A stretch of DNA of 64,000 bases, taken from contig DAOUJW010000010.1 in the NCBI GenBank assembly GCA_034422115.1, forward strand, positions 23,842 through 87,841. Direction: 5' to 3'. The DNA comes from DAOUJW01 sp034422115. Its GTDB lineage: Bacteria; Chloroflexota; Dehalococcoidia; Lucifugimonadales; UBA2985. The notes below the pieces were generated by a model. That model had not been told where the DNA came from, searched no databases, and was given only the letters and a program-made list of their open reading frames with translations. A program made the position numbers and the translations under genes. Shown here in pieces: positions 51,623 through 60,199 of this stretch (positions are counted from its first letter, which is position 1; every line of letters starts with the position of its first letter).

Positions 51623-53220
51623 CCCGCGCCTCCCAGGTCTCCAAATCCCAGCCTCCTCAAGTTTGCCTCTATCTCCGCGTCCAGCCTCTGCGCCTCCGCC
51701 TGCTGCTCGCGCCACTGGGCCGTCAGGCGAGCCATCTTCTCCTGGAAGGGTTCGCCGTCGTCCTCCTGGGGGGCGGTGCCCACGTATCGGCCGGGCGTCA
51801 GGACATGGCCGTGCCTGCGAATCTCCTCCAGCGATGCGCTCTTGCAGAAGCCGGGAACGTCGGCGTATTCGCCGCGACCCTCCTCTCCGCGCCAGGCGTG
51901 GTAGGCGTCTGCAACGCGGGCGATGTCCTCCGGCGCCAAGTCTCGATGCGTCCTGTCCGCCAAGTGCCCCAGGCTGCGGGCATCGACGAACAGGGTCTCT
52001 CCCCGCCGGTCCCTGTGCTCCCCGTTGCGACGGCCCCGGGACAGGAACCAGAGGCAGGCGGGTATCTGGGTGGACCGGAACAGTTGGCCCGGCAGAGCGA
52101 CTATGCAGTCCACCAGGTCCGCCTCTATGATGTTCTTCCGTATGTCTCCCTCGCCGGACTGGTTGGACGACATGGAACCGTTGGCAAGGACGAAGCCCGC
52201 CGTGCCGCGAGGCGCCAGGTGGTGCAGGAAGTGCTGCACCCATGCGAAGTTGGCATTGCCCGCCGGCGGGACGCCGTACTCCCACCGCCTGTCGTCACGC
52301 AACCGCTCGCCGCCCCAGTCGGAGACGTTGAACGGTGGATTGGCCAGGATGTAGTCGGCCCGCAGGTCGGGATGGCGGTCGTTGTGAAAGCTGTCACCGT
52401 GCTCGATGCGGCCTTCAATCCCACGGATAGCCAGGTTCATCCGGGCCATGCGCCAGGTGGTGTAGTTGGACTCCTGGCCGAAGATGGAGATGTCACCCCT
52501 AGCTCTGCCGCCGTTGCCGTTGCCGCTGGCGTGGGCGCGAACGAACTCCGCCGACTGCACGAACATGCCCGACGAGCCGCAGCACGGGTCGTACACCCGG
52601 CCCTGGTAGGGCTCCAGCATCTCCACCAGGAGCCGCACGACGGAGCGCGGGGTGTAGAACTCGCCGCCCTTCCTGCCCTCCGCCAGGGCGAACTGCTCAA
52701 GGAAGTACTCGTAGACGCTGCCCAGCACGTCGGTGGCGCGGGCGTCTGCGCCTCCCACCTTGATGTTGCTCACGAGATCGACGACCTGCCCCAGGCGTGT
52801 CTTGTCCAGCGCGGGGCGGGCGTAGTCCTTGGGCAGCACGTCCCTTAGAGCCGGGTTGTCTCGCTCGATGGCGGTCATGGCGTCGTCCACGGCGCGGCCT
52901 ATGGAGGGCTGGCGCGCCTGGGATCGCAGCACCGACCAGCGAGCCTCCGGCGGCACCCAGAAGATGCTCTGGGCGCGGTACTCGTCCGGGTCCTCGGGGT
53001 CAGCCCCTTGGTTGCGCTCCGCCTCCAGCCTGACGTGGGCCTCCTCGAAGGCGTCCGAGATGTACTTCAGGAATATGAGACCCAGGACAACGTGCTTGTA
53101 CTCCGCGGCGTCCATGCTTCCCCGCAGGGCGTCGGCCATGCGCCAGAGCTCGGACCTGTAGTCCGCGGCTTCGCTGCCGTCTCCCTGAGAACTCGCTCGT
53201 CTTCTACGCGCCGTGGTCAT
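51619..53220 (-). CDS. hsdM: Type I DNA methyltransferase M subunit
   Basis: 533 residues. N-terminal helical domain (ELWRMADALRGSMDAAEYKHVVLGLIFLKYI), SAM site VYDPCCGSSGMFV, and catalytic NPPF in ILANPPFNVSDWGG, an N6-adenine methyltransferase motif. First gene of the hsdM-HEPN-MNT/hsdS-cassettes-hsdR transcript. Confidence 0.97.
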   Translation of the reverse strand: MTTARRRRASSQGDGSEAADYRSELWRMADALRGSMDAAEYKHVVLGLIFLKYISDAFEEAHVRLEAERNQGADPEDPDEYRAQSIFWVPPEARWSVLRSQARQPSIGRAVDDAMTAIERDNPALRDVLPKDYARPALDKTRLGQVVDLVSNIKVGGADARATDVLGSVYEYFLEQFALAEGRKGGEFYTPRSVVRLLVEMLEPYQGRVYDPCCGSSGMFVQSAEFVRAHASGNGNGGRARGDISIFGQESNYTTWRMARMNLAIRGIEGRIEHGDSFHNDRHPDLRADYILANPPFNVSDWGGERLRDDRRWEYGVPPAGNANFAWVQHFLHHLAPRGTAGFVLANGSMSSNQSGEGDIRKNIIEADLVDCIVALPGQLFRSTQIPACLWFLSRGRRNGEHRDRRGETLFVDARSLGHLADRTHRDLAPEDIARVADAYHAWRGEEGRGEYADVPGFCKSASLEEIRRHGHVLTPGRYVGTAPQEDDGEPFQEKMARLTAQWREQQAEAQRLDAEIEANLRRLGFGDLGGAG

Positions 53221-53238
53221 GACATCCGCCTCTTGCGC

Positions 53239-53255
53239 ACCATTTTAACATATGT
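53239..53255. promoter_or_regulatory. 17-base motif upstream of hsdM
   Basis: ACCATTTTAACATATGT, identical to 36671-36687. It lies 19 bases upstream of the hsdM ATG and probably overlaps its promoter (minus-strand TAAAAT). Confidence 0.45.
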
Positions 53256-53336
53256 TTTCTTTGTTCTGGAGCAACGGGAAGCGGGGTCTTTGTCAGGCCC
53301 GTTTGTCGGCGCTCCATACCACAAAATCGCCTTCTA

Positions 53337-53400
53337 CACAATGGCTTATAAGCCATTACATTGAACCAATTTCCCCTTCACAATGGAGTTTTGAGCCACT
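53337..53400. promoter_or_regulatory. Two operator-like repeats 42 bases apart
   Basis: AATGGCTTATAAGCCATT (53340-53357) is a perfect 18-base palindrome. CACAATGG occurs at 53337 and 53379, 42 bases (four helical turns) apart; the second is followed by TTTTGAGCCACT, a degenerate half of the palindrome. Located before the replication-relaxation gene. Confidence 0.5.
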
Positions 53401-53460
53401 GGCATTGGAGGACGAGATTTGGGAACGACGGGAACCAAAAGACAACCAAAGAGAAAAGGG

Positions 53461-55461
53461 ATGCACCCCGAGTTGGTCCGCTACATCCGGGACTTCGTGT
53501 TGTACCACGTAAGGCGGCGCGGACGCCAGCGGACGGCGGAAGCATTTGGCATCTCCCGCCAGACCCTGTGGCGTTACCTGGAGTATGGCCACGATGGGAG
53601 CACTGTCCCCAGCGCCGTAATGAGAACCGTCGGCGGGAGCATCAAGGGGCTTGAGGAGGCCTGGCTGAGTCTCATCAGAGAGCGGCCTTTGCCTGAGTTG
53701 GATGTGTCAGAATTGCCCTTGTCCGACGACCTTGAGCACACTCTTCTCCTGGTATGTGCCACTCCCCTTGCATCTGCGGAGGAGCTGTCTCTCTTCGGGC
53801 GCATCCCCGCCTCTACCATGCGGGACCGCCTGGGGAGGCTCACCAAACGCGGACTAATTGACTCCATTTCCCACCGCCTGAGCGCCCTGGGACCTCGCCC
53901 GCAACGCCGCTACTTCCCGACGAAAGAAGGTATTGTTGCAGGGGGCGCTACCGACGAGAGCCAATTGCACTATCTGCAAACTTACCCCGTTTCCCGGCAG
54001 TGGTTCCGGCTGCTGTCCGAGCGGCTGGACGCCGTGGCCGTGCTGTATCACGTTGCCAGCCTGGTCGCAGAAGCCGACCCCCTAGCAAAGCCAATGAGAG
54101 TGGACCACTATCGCCAGGGTCCATGCGACGCGCTGCTTACTCTGTCCGACGGGCGTTCTATCGGACTTCTCCGCCAAGGACCTACGCTGCCGACCTCAAA
54201 CCTCCGCTTTCTGCTGAGGAGCTTGTTTAGGCTGGACTACAAGGACAGGCCACAGGTCACGCTGGTCCTGACGCCGTCAGACCAGGCCACCCGCCGCGCA
54301 ATACGCTCCCTGGGAGACCCTTCCAGGCACCACAGGATGTTCGTGGCAACCGAGGGGGAGGTCATTGCTGGGGACGTCGAGGCCTTGGTCTGGCAGCAGT
54401 GTGGTTCCGGCTTGGGCAACAGCCCGCCAGTCGGTATCTCTCCCGATGTCCCCCTGTCCATCGTCGTCGCTTGGACGCAGCGCCTTGCGGAAACCTATCC
54501 GGTACCCAGTGGCGATCCACCCAGGCCAGATCCCGACGCCCTTTACCGGTCCAGGCTCAGGGCATCCATGCCTGAGCCGTCCAGACAACTGGAGTCGTCC
54601 CTCTCAGTGCAGTTGGGCCGTGGTGAGAAGGACGTCCTTGACCTGCTGGCGGCCTGGCCCCTCTGCACCAGGGAGCAGCTGTCAGGGCTCATGGGAGGAG
54701 TCACCCGCCGGAGGGCAGACCAAGTCCTCAGCTCGCTGACCGGCCGTGGCCTCGTGAGAGCCGATGGTCGGCTTCACGTACTCACTGACGAGGGGCTGAC
54801 TTTTCTGGCCCGCCGTGACCGTGCATCCGTGTCACTCACCCTGTCCCGATGGAGCGCTAGGACCGACGACCGACGCCACAAGCAGGGCAGGGGCAGGACT
54901 CCCGTCTACTACGGCACGTCGCTGAGGGTCATGGCCTCGCAGATGGAGCATCACGCCGGCATCACCGAATTCGCCTCTGCCCTGACCGCAGAGGTAGCCC
55001 GCAAGTCCGGCTACGAGCTGCTGGACCTCATGCCCACGTCCCGCTCCTCAGCCGGCTACTGGTACATGGGGGCCAACTACGTCGTCCATCCCGACGCATC
55101 CTTCCAGCTGGGATACGAAGGCCAGTGGCATCACTACCTCTTGGAGTACGAGCGTCGTGCCACTACGCCCAAGCGTGTTCCAGCCAAGCTGGAGTCATAC
55201 CGCCGATACTTCCGTAGCGGATGGGCCAGCCGGGACCACGGCGGGACACTGCCCAGAGTGCTCTTCGTGTTCGAGACACCCTCTGGCGAGGAGACCTTCC
55301 TTCACGTCGCCTCCAGACTGGAACGTGTCCCCATCTCCAGCACCAACCTTGAGACACTCGCTCACACTGACGTGTTGGGTGACGCATGGCGTCTACCGCC
55401 TCTTAGTCCTCCCGGCAGGTGGGCACTACTATCCCTGGACAGAAATGCAACTTGCAAGTGA
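53461..55461 (+). CDS. Replication-relaxation-like mobile element protein
   Basis: 666 residues from ATG 53461; TTG 53419 in the same frame is possible. N-terminal HTH-like part (RQRTAEAFGISRQTLWRYLE). Two winged-helix-like blocks (about 85-165 and 395-465). The C-terminal domain HAGITEFASAL, HYLLEYERRATTPKRVPAKLESYRRYF matches the replication-relaxation/MobC-like family of plasmids and ICEs. It likely helps process or relax element DNA. Divergent from hsdM. Confidence 0.75.
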   Translation: MHPELVRYIRDFVLYHVRRRGRQRTAEAFGISRQTLWRYLEYGHDGSTVPSAVMRTVGGSIKGLEEAWLSLIRERPLPELDVSELPLSDDLEHTLLLVCATPLASAEELSLFGRIPASTMRDRLGRLTKRGLIDSISHRLSALGPRPQRRYFPTKEGIVAGGATDESQLHYLQTYPVSRQWFRLLSERLDAVAVLYHVASLVAEADPLAKPMRVDHYRQGPCDALLTLSDGRSIGLLRQGPTLPTSNLRFLLRSLFRLDYKDRPQVTLVLTPSDQATRRAIRSLGDPSRHHRMFVATEGEVIAGDVEALVWQQCGSGLGNSPPVGISPDVPLSIVVAWTQRLAETYPVPSGDPPRPDPDALYRSRLRASMPEPSRQLESSLSVQLGRGEKDVLDLLAAWPLCTREQLSGLMGGVTRRRADQVLSSLTGRGLVRADGRLHVLTDEGLTFLARRDRASVSLTLSRWSARTDDRRHKQGRGRTPVYYGTSLRVMASQMEHHAGITEFASALTAEVARKSGYELLDLMPTSRSSAGYWYMGANYVVHPDASFQLGYEGQWHHYLLEYERRATTPKRVPAKLESYRRYFRSGWASRDHGGTLPRVLFVFETPSGEETFLHVASRLERVPISSTNLETLAHTDVLGDAWRLPPLSPPGRWALLSLDRNATCK

Positions 55462-55643
55462 ATCTGTCCTGCACACTTCCTATAGGGGGTGTCCCAGCAT
55501 ACCTGCTGAGACTGTTACCTACCTTGTCAGACCCCCCGCTACCGAAAATGGACAAATGTTGCAGTAGATTGCCCTCAGAGAGCCTATCGAGGAACCCGCG
55601 TCTGAAGCCGGATTTCCGGCCCCGGAGCGGCATACATCGCCTG

Positions 55644-55663
55644 ACGTGTCATCCCTGACACGT
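55644..55663. promoter_or_regulatory. Palindromic operator-like site
   Basis: ACGTGTCA-TCCC-TGACACGT, a perfect 8-base inverted repeat with a 4-base spacer, just upstream of the HTH gene at 55674. A likely self-regulation site. Confidence 0.45.
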
Positions 55664-55673
55664 ATTGAGGTGA

Positions 55674-56042
55674 GTGATGCGTCACAAGAAGCAAGGGAGG
55701 TTGTGGATGAGACTGTTGACCAAAGCTGAGGCGTGCAGGGAGTTCGGGGTGTCGCTTTCCACCCTGGACCGTCGGATCGCCTCTGGACAATTGAAGACCA
55801 GGAACGAGCCGCACGGACAGAGGCACCGCGTGTACATCGTTATTGACGACCATACAGCGAGGAACACAAATGGTGACTCCTCGCTGGCCGCGGTTCGGGG
55901 ACGTATACGCGGGCTGGAGGAGCAGCTCCGCTTGGAGCGACGAAGGGAGGCCGAACTACTCAGGGACCTAGAGGTGGGAAGGATCAACCCATCGGGAGAG
56001 GAGAGGAATCGCCCCTGGTGGAAATTCTGGGAGAAGGGTTAA
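55674..56042 (+). CDS. Excisionase-like HTH protein with coiled coil
   Basis: 122 residues (ATG 55707 is an alternative start). LLTKAEACREFGVSLSTLDRRIASGQL is a MerR/excisionase-type HTH; then a Glu/Arg coiled coil (RGRIRGLEEQLRLERRREAELLRDL) and a WWKFW end. It could control transfer or excision genes of the element. Confidence 0.8.
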   Translation: MMRHKKQGRLWMRLLTKAEACREFGVSLSTLDRRIASGQLKTRNEPHGQRHRVYIVIDDHTARNTNGDSSLAAVRGRIRGLEEQLRLERRREAELLRDLEVGRINPSGEERNRPWWKFWEKG

Positions 56043-56391
56043 CAGGGGCATCTCACCACTTGCATCCCTGTTCTCCAATTCGGGATATGCCTACCTGCCG
56101 ACACGCGACTTGCAGAGAAACGAGTTTCGCTGTGACCCCCGAATTCCAAGGACTGCCTCCGTGAAATCCATTCGGAAGGAACTTCGCGGATGTAATCACT
56201 TGCGGGGGATTACGCCCAACCGGCAGGAGGTTCAGACTGATCGGTGTCGCCGGGATTGCAGGGGGCAGCAATTTCAAGAGGTCTGCTTGGCAGAATATTA
56301 GAGATTGGGGATGCAACGACCACACGCCGGCCTCCAACTTACTAAGGAAGCTGAACCAGAGAATCGGGTTAGACACAACGAAAGGAAATGC

Positions 56392-56619
56392 ATGAGAAGG
56401 GACAACAAGAATAATCAATCGGCTGCTCGTCTCAGGATCACATCAAGCCAGAGGACGCCTCAGGACCGGGTGTCACCAGTGTACTCTCCAGAGGATTATG
56501 AGACGCTTCAGAGAGGGCTGCGAATCCTGGCCAGGATCATTGCCCGGCATCTTCAGAGGCAGAATATTCCTTCCGCGGCCGTACCAGAACCGACTGCTGG
56601 AGATGAAGTTGAGGACTGA
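56392..56619 (+). CDS. Small basic hypothetical protein
   Basis: 75 residues from ATG 56392 (AAAGGAAA upstream). Basic N-terminus, then a helix LQRGLRILARIIARHLQRQ and an acidic end. No family recognised. Part of the mobile region. Confidence 0.55.
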   Translation: MRRDNKNNQSAARLRITSSQRTPQDRVSPVYSPEDYETLQRGLRILARIIARHLQRQNIPSAAVPEPTAGDEVED

Positions 56620-57083
56620 CCGAGGCAGGGAGCCGGCAGTTCGGCTTTAACCCACTCTCTTGTCATCTACACACAGCGCCCTAGCACCATCTTCACATTG
56701 GTATCTAGGAACATGTGTACCATATCGAAGGGTTTGACCTTAGGCTGATCTAACGACTAAATCCCCTCAGCCAGTACGGTTCTAGATAGTGTCTCAGGGT
56801 GCGCAAACGATAGTGTTCGCGGAGGCCAATGACGCCCCGACTACAAACGAGGCCAGGCCAAGAACCGGCGTCCAGGGCAATATGGAGTACAAGAATTCCC
56901 TCAATGCATCGGTTACTACTTCCATCACGGACTTCTCTCTTAAAGGTCAGTACGAGCCAACTGGGGTATAATGGAGAACCCCATATTTTTGGTCAGATTC
57001 AAGTCTGTGAACTGAGCCAACAGCCTCTTGCAGACTAGGTAGCCGCGGCAATACGATGGCAGGAGTACCTGTAGGAGGGAAAC
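56620..57083. other. Intergenic stretch without recognised gene
   Basis: 464 bases between the small gene and the truncated recombinase. Short frames here lack ribosome sites and family features. The last 15 bases hold the GGAGGG ribosome site of the next gene. Confidence 0.5.
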
Positions 57084-57560
57084 ATGAACGAGCAAACACA
57101 AACTCAAACACCCGCAGCCCTTTACGCCAGGGTATCTAGCGACAGGCAGGACGTTGACCTGTCAGTGGCAGCACAGATGAGGGCACTGAGAGCCTACGCC
57201 GAGGCCAACGGCTACACCATCGTCAGAGAGTACATTGACGAAGCTGAAAGCGGGCGCATAGCCGATAGGCCCCAGTTCAGCCGGATGATTGACGAGGGCA
57301 GCAAACCCAATTCTCCGTTCCAAGAGATCCTCGTATGGAAGTTCTCCCGTTTCACCAGGAAGAGAGAGCACGCGGTCGCCTTCAAGTCCATGCTTAGGAG
57401 AAGAGGCATCAAGGTCGTCTCCATAACGGAGCATGCCGACGACACTCCAACAGGTAAGCTCATGGAGGCAATCATCGAGAGCGTGGACGAGTTCTACAGC
57501 GAGAACTTGATACCGATGGTTCAATCGGAACAAACTCTTCCGTTGGTACAGACAGCGTGA
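57084..57560 (+). pseudogene. Serine recombinase, cut after the catalytic domain
   Basis: The first ~140 residues are a resolvase/invertase domain: LYARVSSDRQ with the nucleophile Ser, EYIDEAESGRIADRPQF, VWKFSRFTRKREHAVAFKSML and VDEFYSENL. The zinc-ribbon and DNA-binding half normally following is missing. The sequence switches near 57513 to the 3' end of the convergent integrase gene. Good GGAGGG start signal, so a stub could still be made. Confidence 0.8.
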
Positions 57561-59085
57561 TCTCCACGTTGTTGTCGCCGTCGATGGTCACCCCGTCGAG
57601 GAGAAGCTCCAACACCTCGCGGCGTCGCTCGTCGGTCAGGTCGTCCAGCCTATCGCCCATCCTCTCGGCCCACTCCACGATGTTCTCCATCAGGATGCGC
57701 TTCTCGGTCAGCGCCGTCTGCTGAGAGCGGTACTCGTCCAGCCTCACCCGCAGCGTTTCCAATCGCTCCGTGATGAACCTGCGCTGACGGTCCAACTGCC
57801 CTTCGGTGATCTTCCCCGACACGTACAGCCTGATGGCCCGGTCCTCCTCCATCTGGACGCTCTGAAGGTCGCGCTCCGCTCCGGCAATCTCCTCGGCGAG
57901 GCCGCCGCCGTCTTCCTGGTCGCTCATGGCCTCGATGCCGGCAACGATGAGGCCGGGGTTCTCCAGCGTATTCTTGACCTCGTCCCAGATGAGGCTCTCC
58001 AGCCTCTCAGCCCGTATCATGGGCTTTGGACGGCACTGGAGACGCATCTGCTGGTAGCCGTAGCACCTGTAGTACCGGCGGGGAGGGTCCATCTCGTACT
58101 TGTAGAGCTTGCCGTTGCGCTTGACCTCCTTCTTGGTGTTCGCCGAGCCACCCATGAGGAACCCGCACTCCGAGCACCTCATCATGTGCTGCAACAGGTA
58201 GAACACCTTGGTGTTGCGCTTGGCTCTGGTAAAGCGACTCCTGCGGAGAATCCTGGCCTTTTCCCAGGTCTCCTCATCCACCAGAGGGGGAAACGGAACC
58301 CCGATCCACTCGTCCTCCGGCTGCTCGTGGACCTGGATTCCCTCCTCGGTGGAGACGTAGCGGGCCTTGCCGTACCACCACGTGCCCTTGTAGGTCTCGT
58401 TGCTCAGGATGCGCCAGACCGTGCCGTCGTACCACCGCTTGCCTTCCTTCGCCAACGGCACGCCGTCGGCGTTCAGCTGCCGGGTGATGGCGGGCGCTCC
58501 CTTGCCCTCGCGGACATACATTCTGTAGACCCGGCGCACGATTTCAGCCTCGGACTCGACAACCTCCGGCCTGCCGTCTTCGTTGACGCGATAGCCGTAG
58601 GGGACGTTACCGATTGGTATGCGGCCCTGCTTTGCGTTGCCGCGCTTGCCCATCGACGCGCGCTCCCTGAAGTTGTCCAGCTCGATCTTGCCGACTGCCG
58701 CCATGAGGCCGAATGTCTTCATGTCGATGGCGTCCATGACGGCTTCGAGGTTGATGCGGTGCGCCTCGATGACCTCCATTAGGGCGGCTGCGGGATACAT
58801 GCCCCGGCTGAGGCGGTCGGACTTCCAGCAGACGATGGTGTCGAAATGCCCCTGCCTGGCGTCGGCCAGCATCCGCTGGAACTCGGGGCGCTTCTTGGAC
58901 CATCCCCTGCCCACCTCCTGGTAGCGTGCGGTGATGGTCAGCCCCCTGCGCTCGCAGTGAGCCTCCATGTCAGATATCTGCTCGGAGATAGAGGTCTTAT
59001 CCTCGGTGTCCTGGCTCTTGTCCGACACTCGGGCGTAGATGGCCGCCCGCTTCGATTCCATCCTTCTATAGGCGCTTCTCGCCAT
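57472..59085 (-). CDS. Large serine recombinase (integrase)
   Basis: 537 residues from ATG 59085 (GAGGAGG upstream). Catalytic domain IYARVSDKSQDTEDKTSI with Ser nucleophile, CWKSDRLSRG, then the recombinase domain (PIGNVPYGYRV, ITRQLNADGVPL, WRILSNETYKG), the zinc ribbon MMRCSECGFLMGG ... YYRCYGY and a coiled coil. The last ~14 residues (SVSSSRCRTRPRSR) read antisense through the truncated recombinase gene, so integration changed its C-terminus. A stem AGACCCGC/GCGGGTCT lies upstream at 59119-59146. Confidence 0.93.
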   Translation of the reverse strand: MARSAYRRMESKRAAIYARVSDKSQDTEDKTSISEQISDMEAHCERRGLTITARYQEVGRGWSKKRPEFQRMLADARQGHFDTIVCWKSDRLSRGMYPAAALMEVIEAHRINLEAVMDAIDMKTFGLMAAVGKIELDNFRERASMGKRGNAKQGRIPIGNVPYGYRVNEDGRPEVVESEAEIVRRVYRMYVREGKGAPAITRQLNADGVPLAKEGKRWYDGTVWRILSNETYKGTWWYGKARYVSTEEGIQVHEQPEDEWIGVPFPPLVDEETWEKARILRRSRFTRAKRNTKVFYLLQHMMRCSECGFLMGGSANTKKEVKRNGKLYKYEMDPPRRYYRCYGYQQMRLQCRPKPMIRAERLESLIWDEVKNTLENPGLIVAGIEAMSDQEDGGGLAEEIAGAERDLQSVQMEEDRAIRLYVSGKITEGQLDRQRRFITERLETLRVRLDEYRSQQTALTEKRILMENIVEWAERMGDRLDDLTDERRREVLELLLDGVTIDGDNNVEITLSVPTEEFVPIEPSVSSSRCRTRPRSR

Positions 59086-59374
59086 ATCTGCCTCCTCTCG
59101 TATTCCCTCAAATGAAGAAGACCCGCCTCCTGTCGGGAGCGGGTCTGCGAGTAGTACAATCATCTCGCATCACCTGTTCACGCAGGTGGCGCCACGGCCC
59201 GGGGTGTTTGCAGCATCGCCGGGCCAACTTCTGCCCCCATGATACCGCGATTGAAGCTGGTCCGTCAAAGAACCTCGGCCGTCCAGTGCACTTCTGATAT
59301 GCCGCCTCTCACCAGTTGGCTTTACAATGTAACTGTCTTAGATAAGTCACTTCTGAGCGGAAGGAATACTAAGC

Positions 59375-59878
59375 ATGAATGAGCAAACCGAGGGTGCGGA
59401 CCATGGATACACCAGCGAGTCCCTCAAGATGTTGGAGAGCGAAGAGGGACAGCTCAATGCAGTGTTCGCGTGCTTTGGGTCTGCTGTTCAACATGCTCAG
59501 CTATTCGAGCAAGGGCTAACCAGATTCTTGGTCATGTACAACAGGATTGCCTCGGACTCGGTGAGCGTCGATGACATCGGACAGAAGCTGACGATGGGAC
59601 AACTTCTCAAGAGAGTCGGACAACACGTTACGATCAAAGACAACTCAGTTGAGGAAGGTTTCTCGGCTGCTGTGGCGGAGAGGAACTTTCTGATTCACCG
59701 CTTCTTCTTGGAGCGGGATTCTCAGCTCGAATCAACCGAAGGACGTTTAGGATTGCTATCCGAGTTGGTAGGAATCGAGAAACGTCTTGACCGTTGCCGC
59801 GTTATGATCAACGCAATGCGGATTGCAATGTGCAGATCCCTTGGCATTGAGGACGACTGGTCTCACGAATATTCCTAG
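59375..59878 (+). CDS. Helical hypothetical protein with HEPN-like RxxxxH
   Basis: 167 residues, predicted mostly helical. AVAERNFLIHRFF contains R-N-F-L-I-H, fitting the Rx4H signature of HEPN RNases; the surrounding FGSAVQHAQLFEQGLTRFLV helix is also HEPN-like. No nucleotidyltransferase partner next to it. Function inferred only from this motif. Confidence 0.65.
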   Translation: MNEQTEGADHGYTSESLKMLESEEGQLNAVFACFGSAVQHAQLFEQGLTRFLVMYNRIASDSVSVDDIGQKLTMGQLLKRVGQHVTIKDNSVEEGFSAAVAERNFLIHRFFLERDSQLESTEGRLGLLSELVGIEKRLDRCRVMINAMRIAMCRSLGIEDDWSHEYS

Positions 59879-59914
59879 CTAACTGGCCATGCCGCCGCCC
59901 GTAGTAGCCGTGCT

Positions 59915-60136
59915 CTAGAGATTTCCGTTCAATGCGTCTCGGATCGCCTTCAACAAGGCTGTGTCGTCCTCATAGTCGATAAAGGCCTCAATAGCCTTAC
60001 CATTCTCCCGTCGCTCTATGTGATAAGGGGCATTATGCTCGGTGCCGCCCTTGATGGTTTGGGCGACGTAGACGACCTTGTTCCTGTCGCTTGGATCGCC
60101 TAGCAGATTGAGACGTGCCCCGTGTCGTTCTGTCAT
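59915..60136 (-). CDS. Small hypothetical protein
   Basis: 73 residues from ATG 60136 (GAGGTG upstream; an in-frame GTG at 60145 overlaps that site). Mixed alpha/beta (NLLGDPSDRNKVVYVAQTIKG). No family recognised. Same strand as the DUF1016 gene, 63 bases downstream of it. Confidence 0.6.
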   Translation of the reverse strand: MTERHGARLNLLGDPSDRNKVVYVAQTIKGGTEHNAPYHIERRENGKAIEAFIDYEDDTALLKAIRDALNGNL

Positions 60137-60199
60137 GTTCTTCACCTCATCTTGGGTTTCAATAGCCCGTAGGCAAAGCCGTCATATTGTTGGCCGCGC

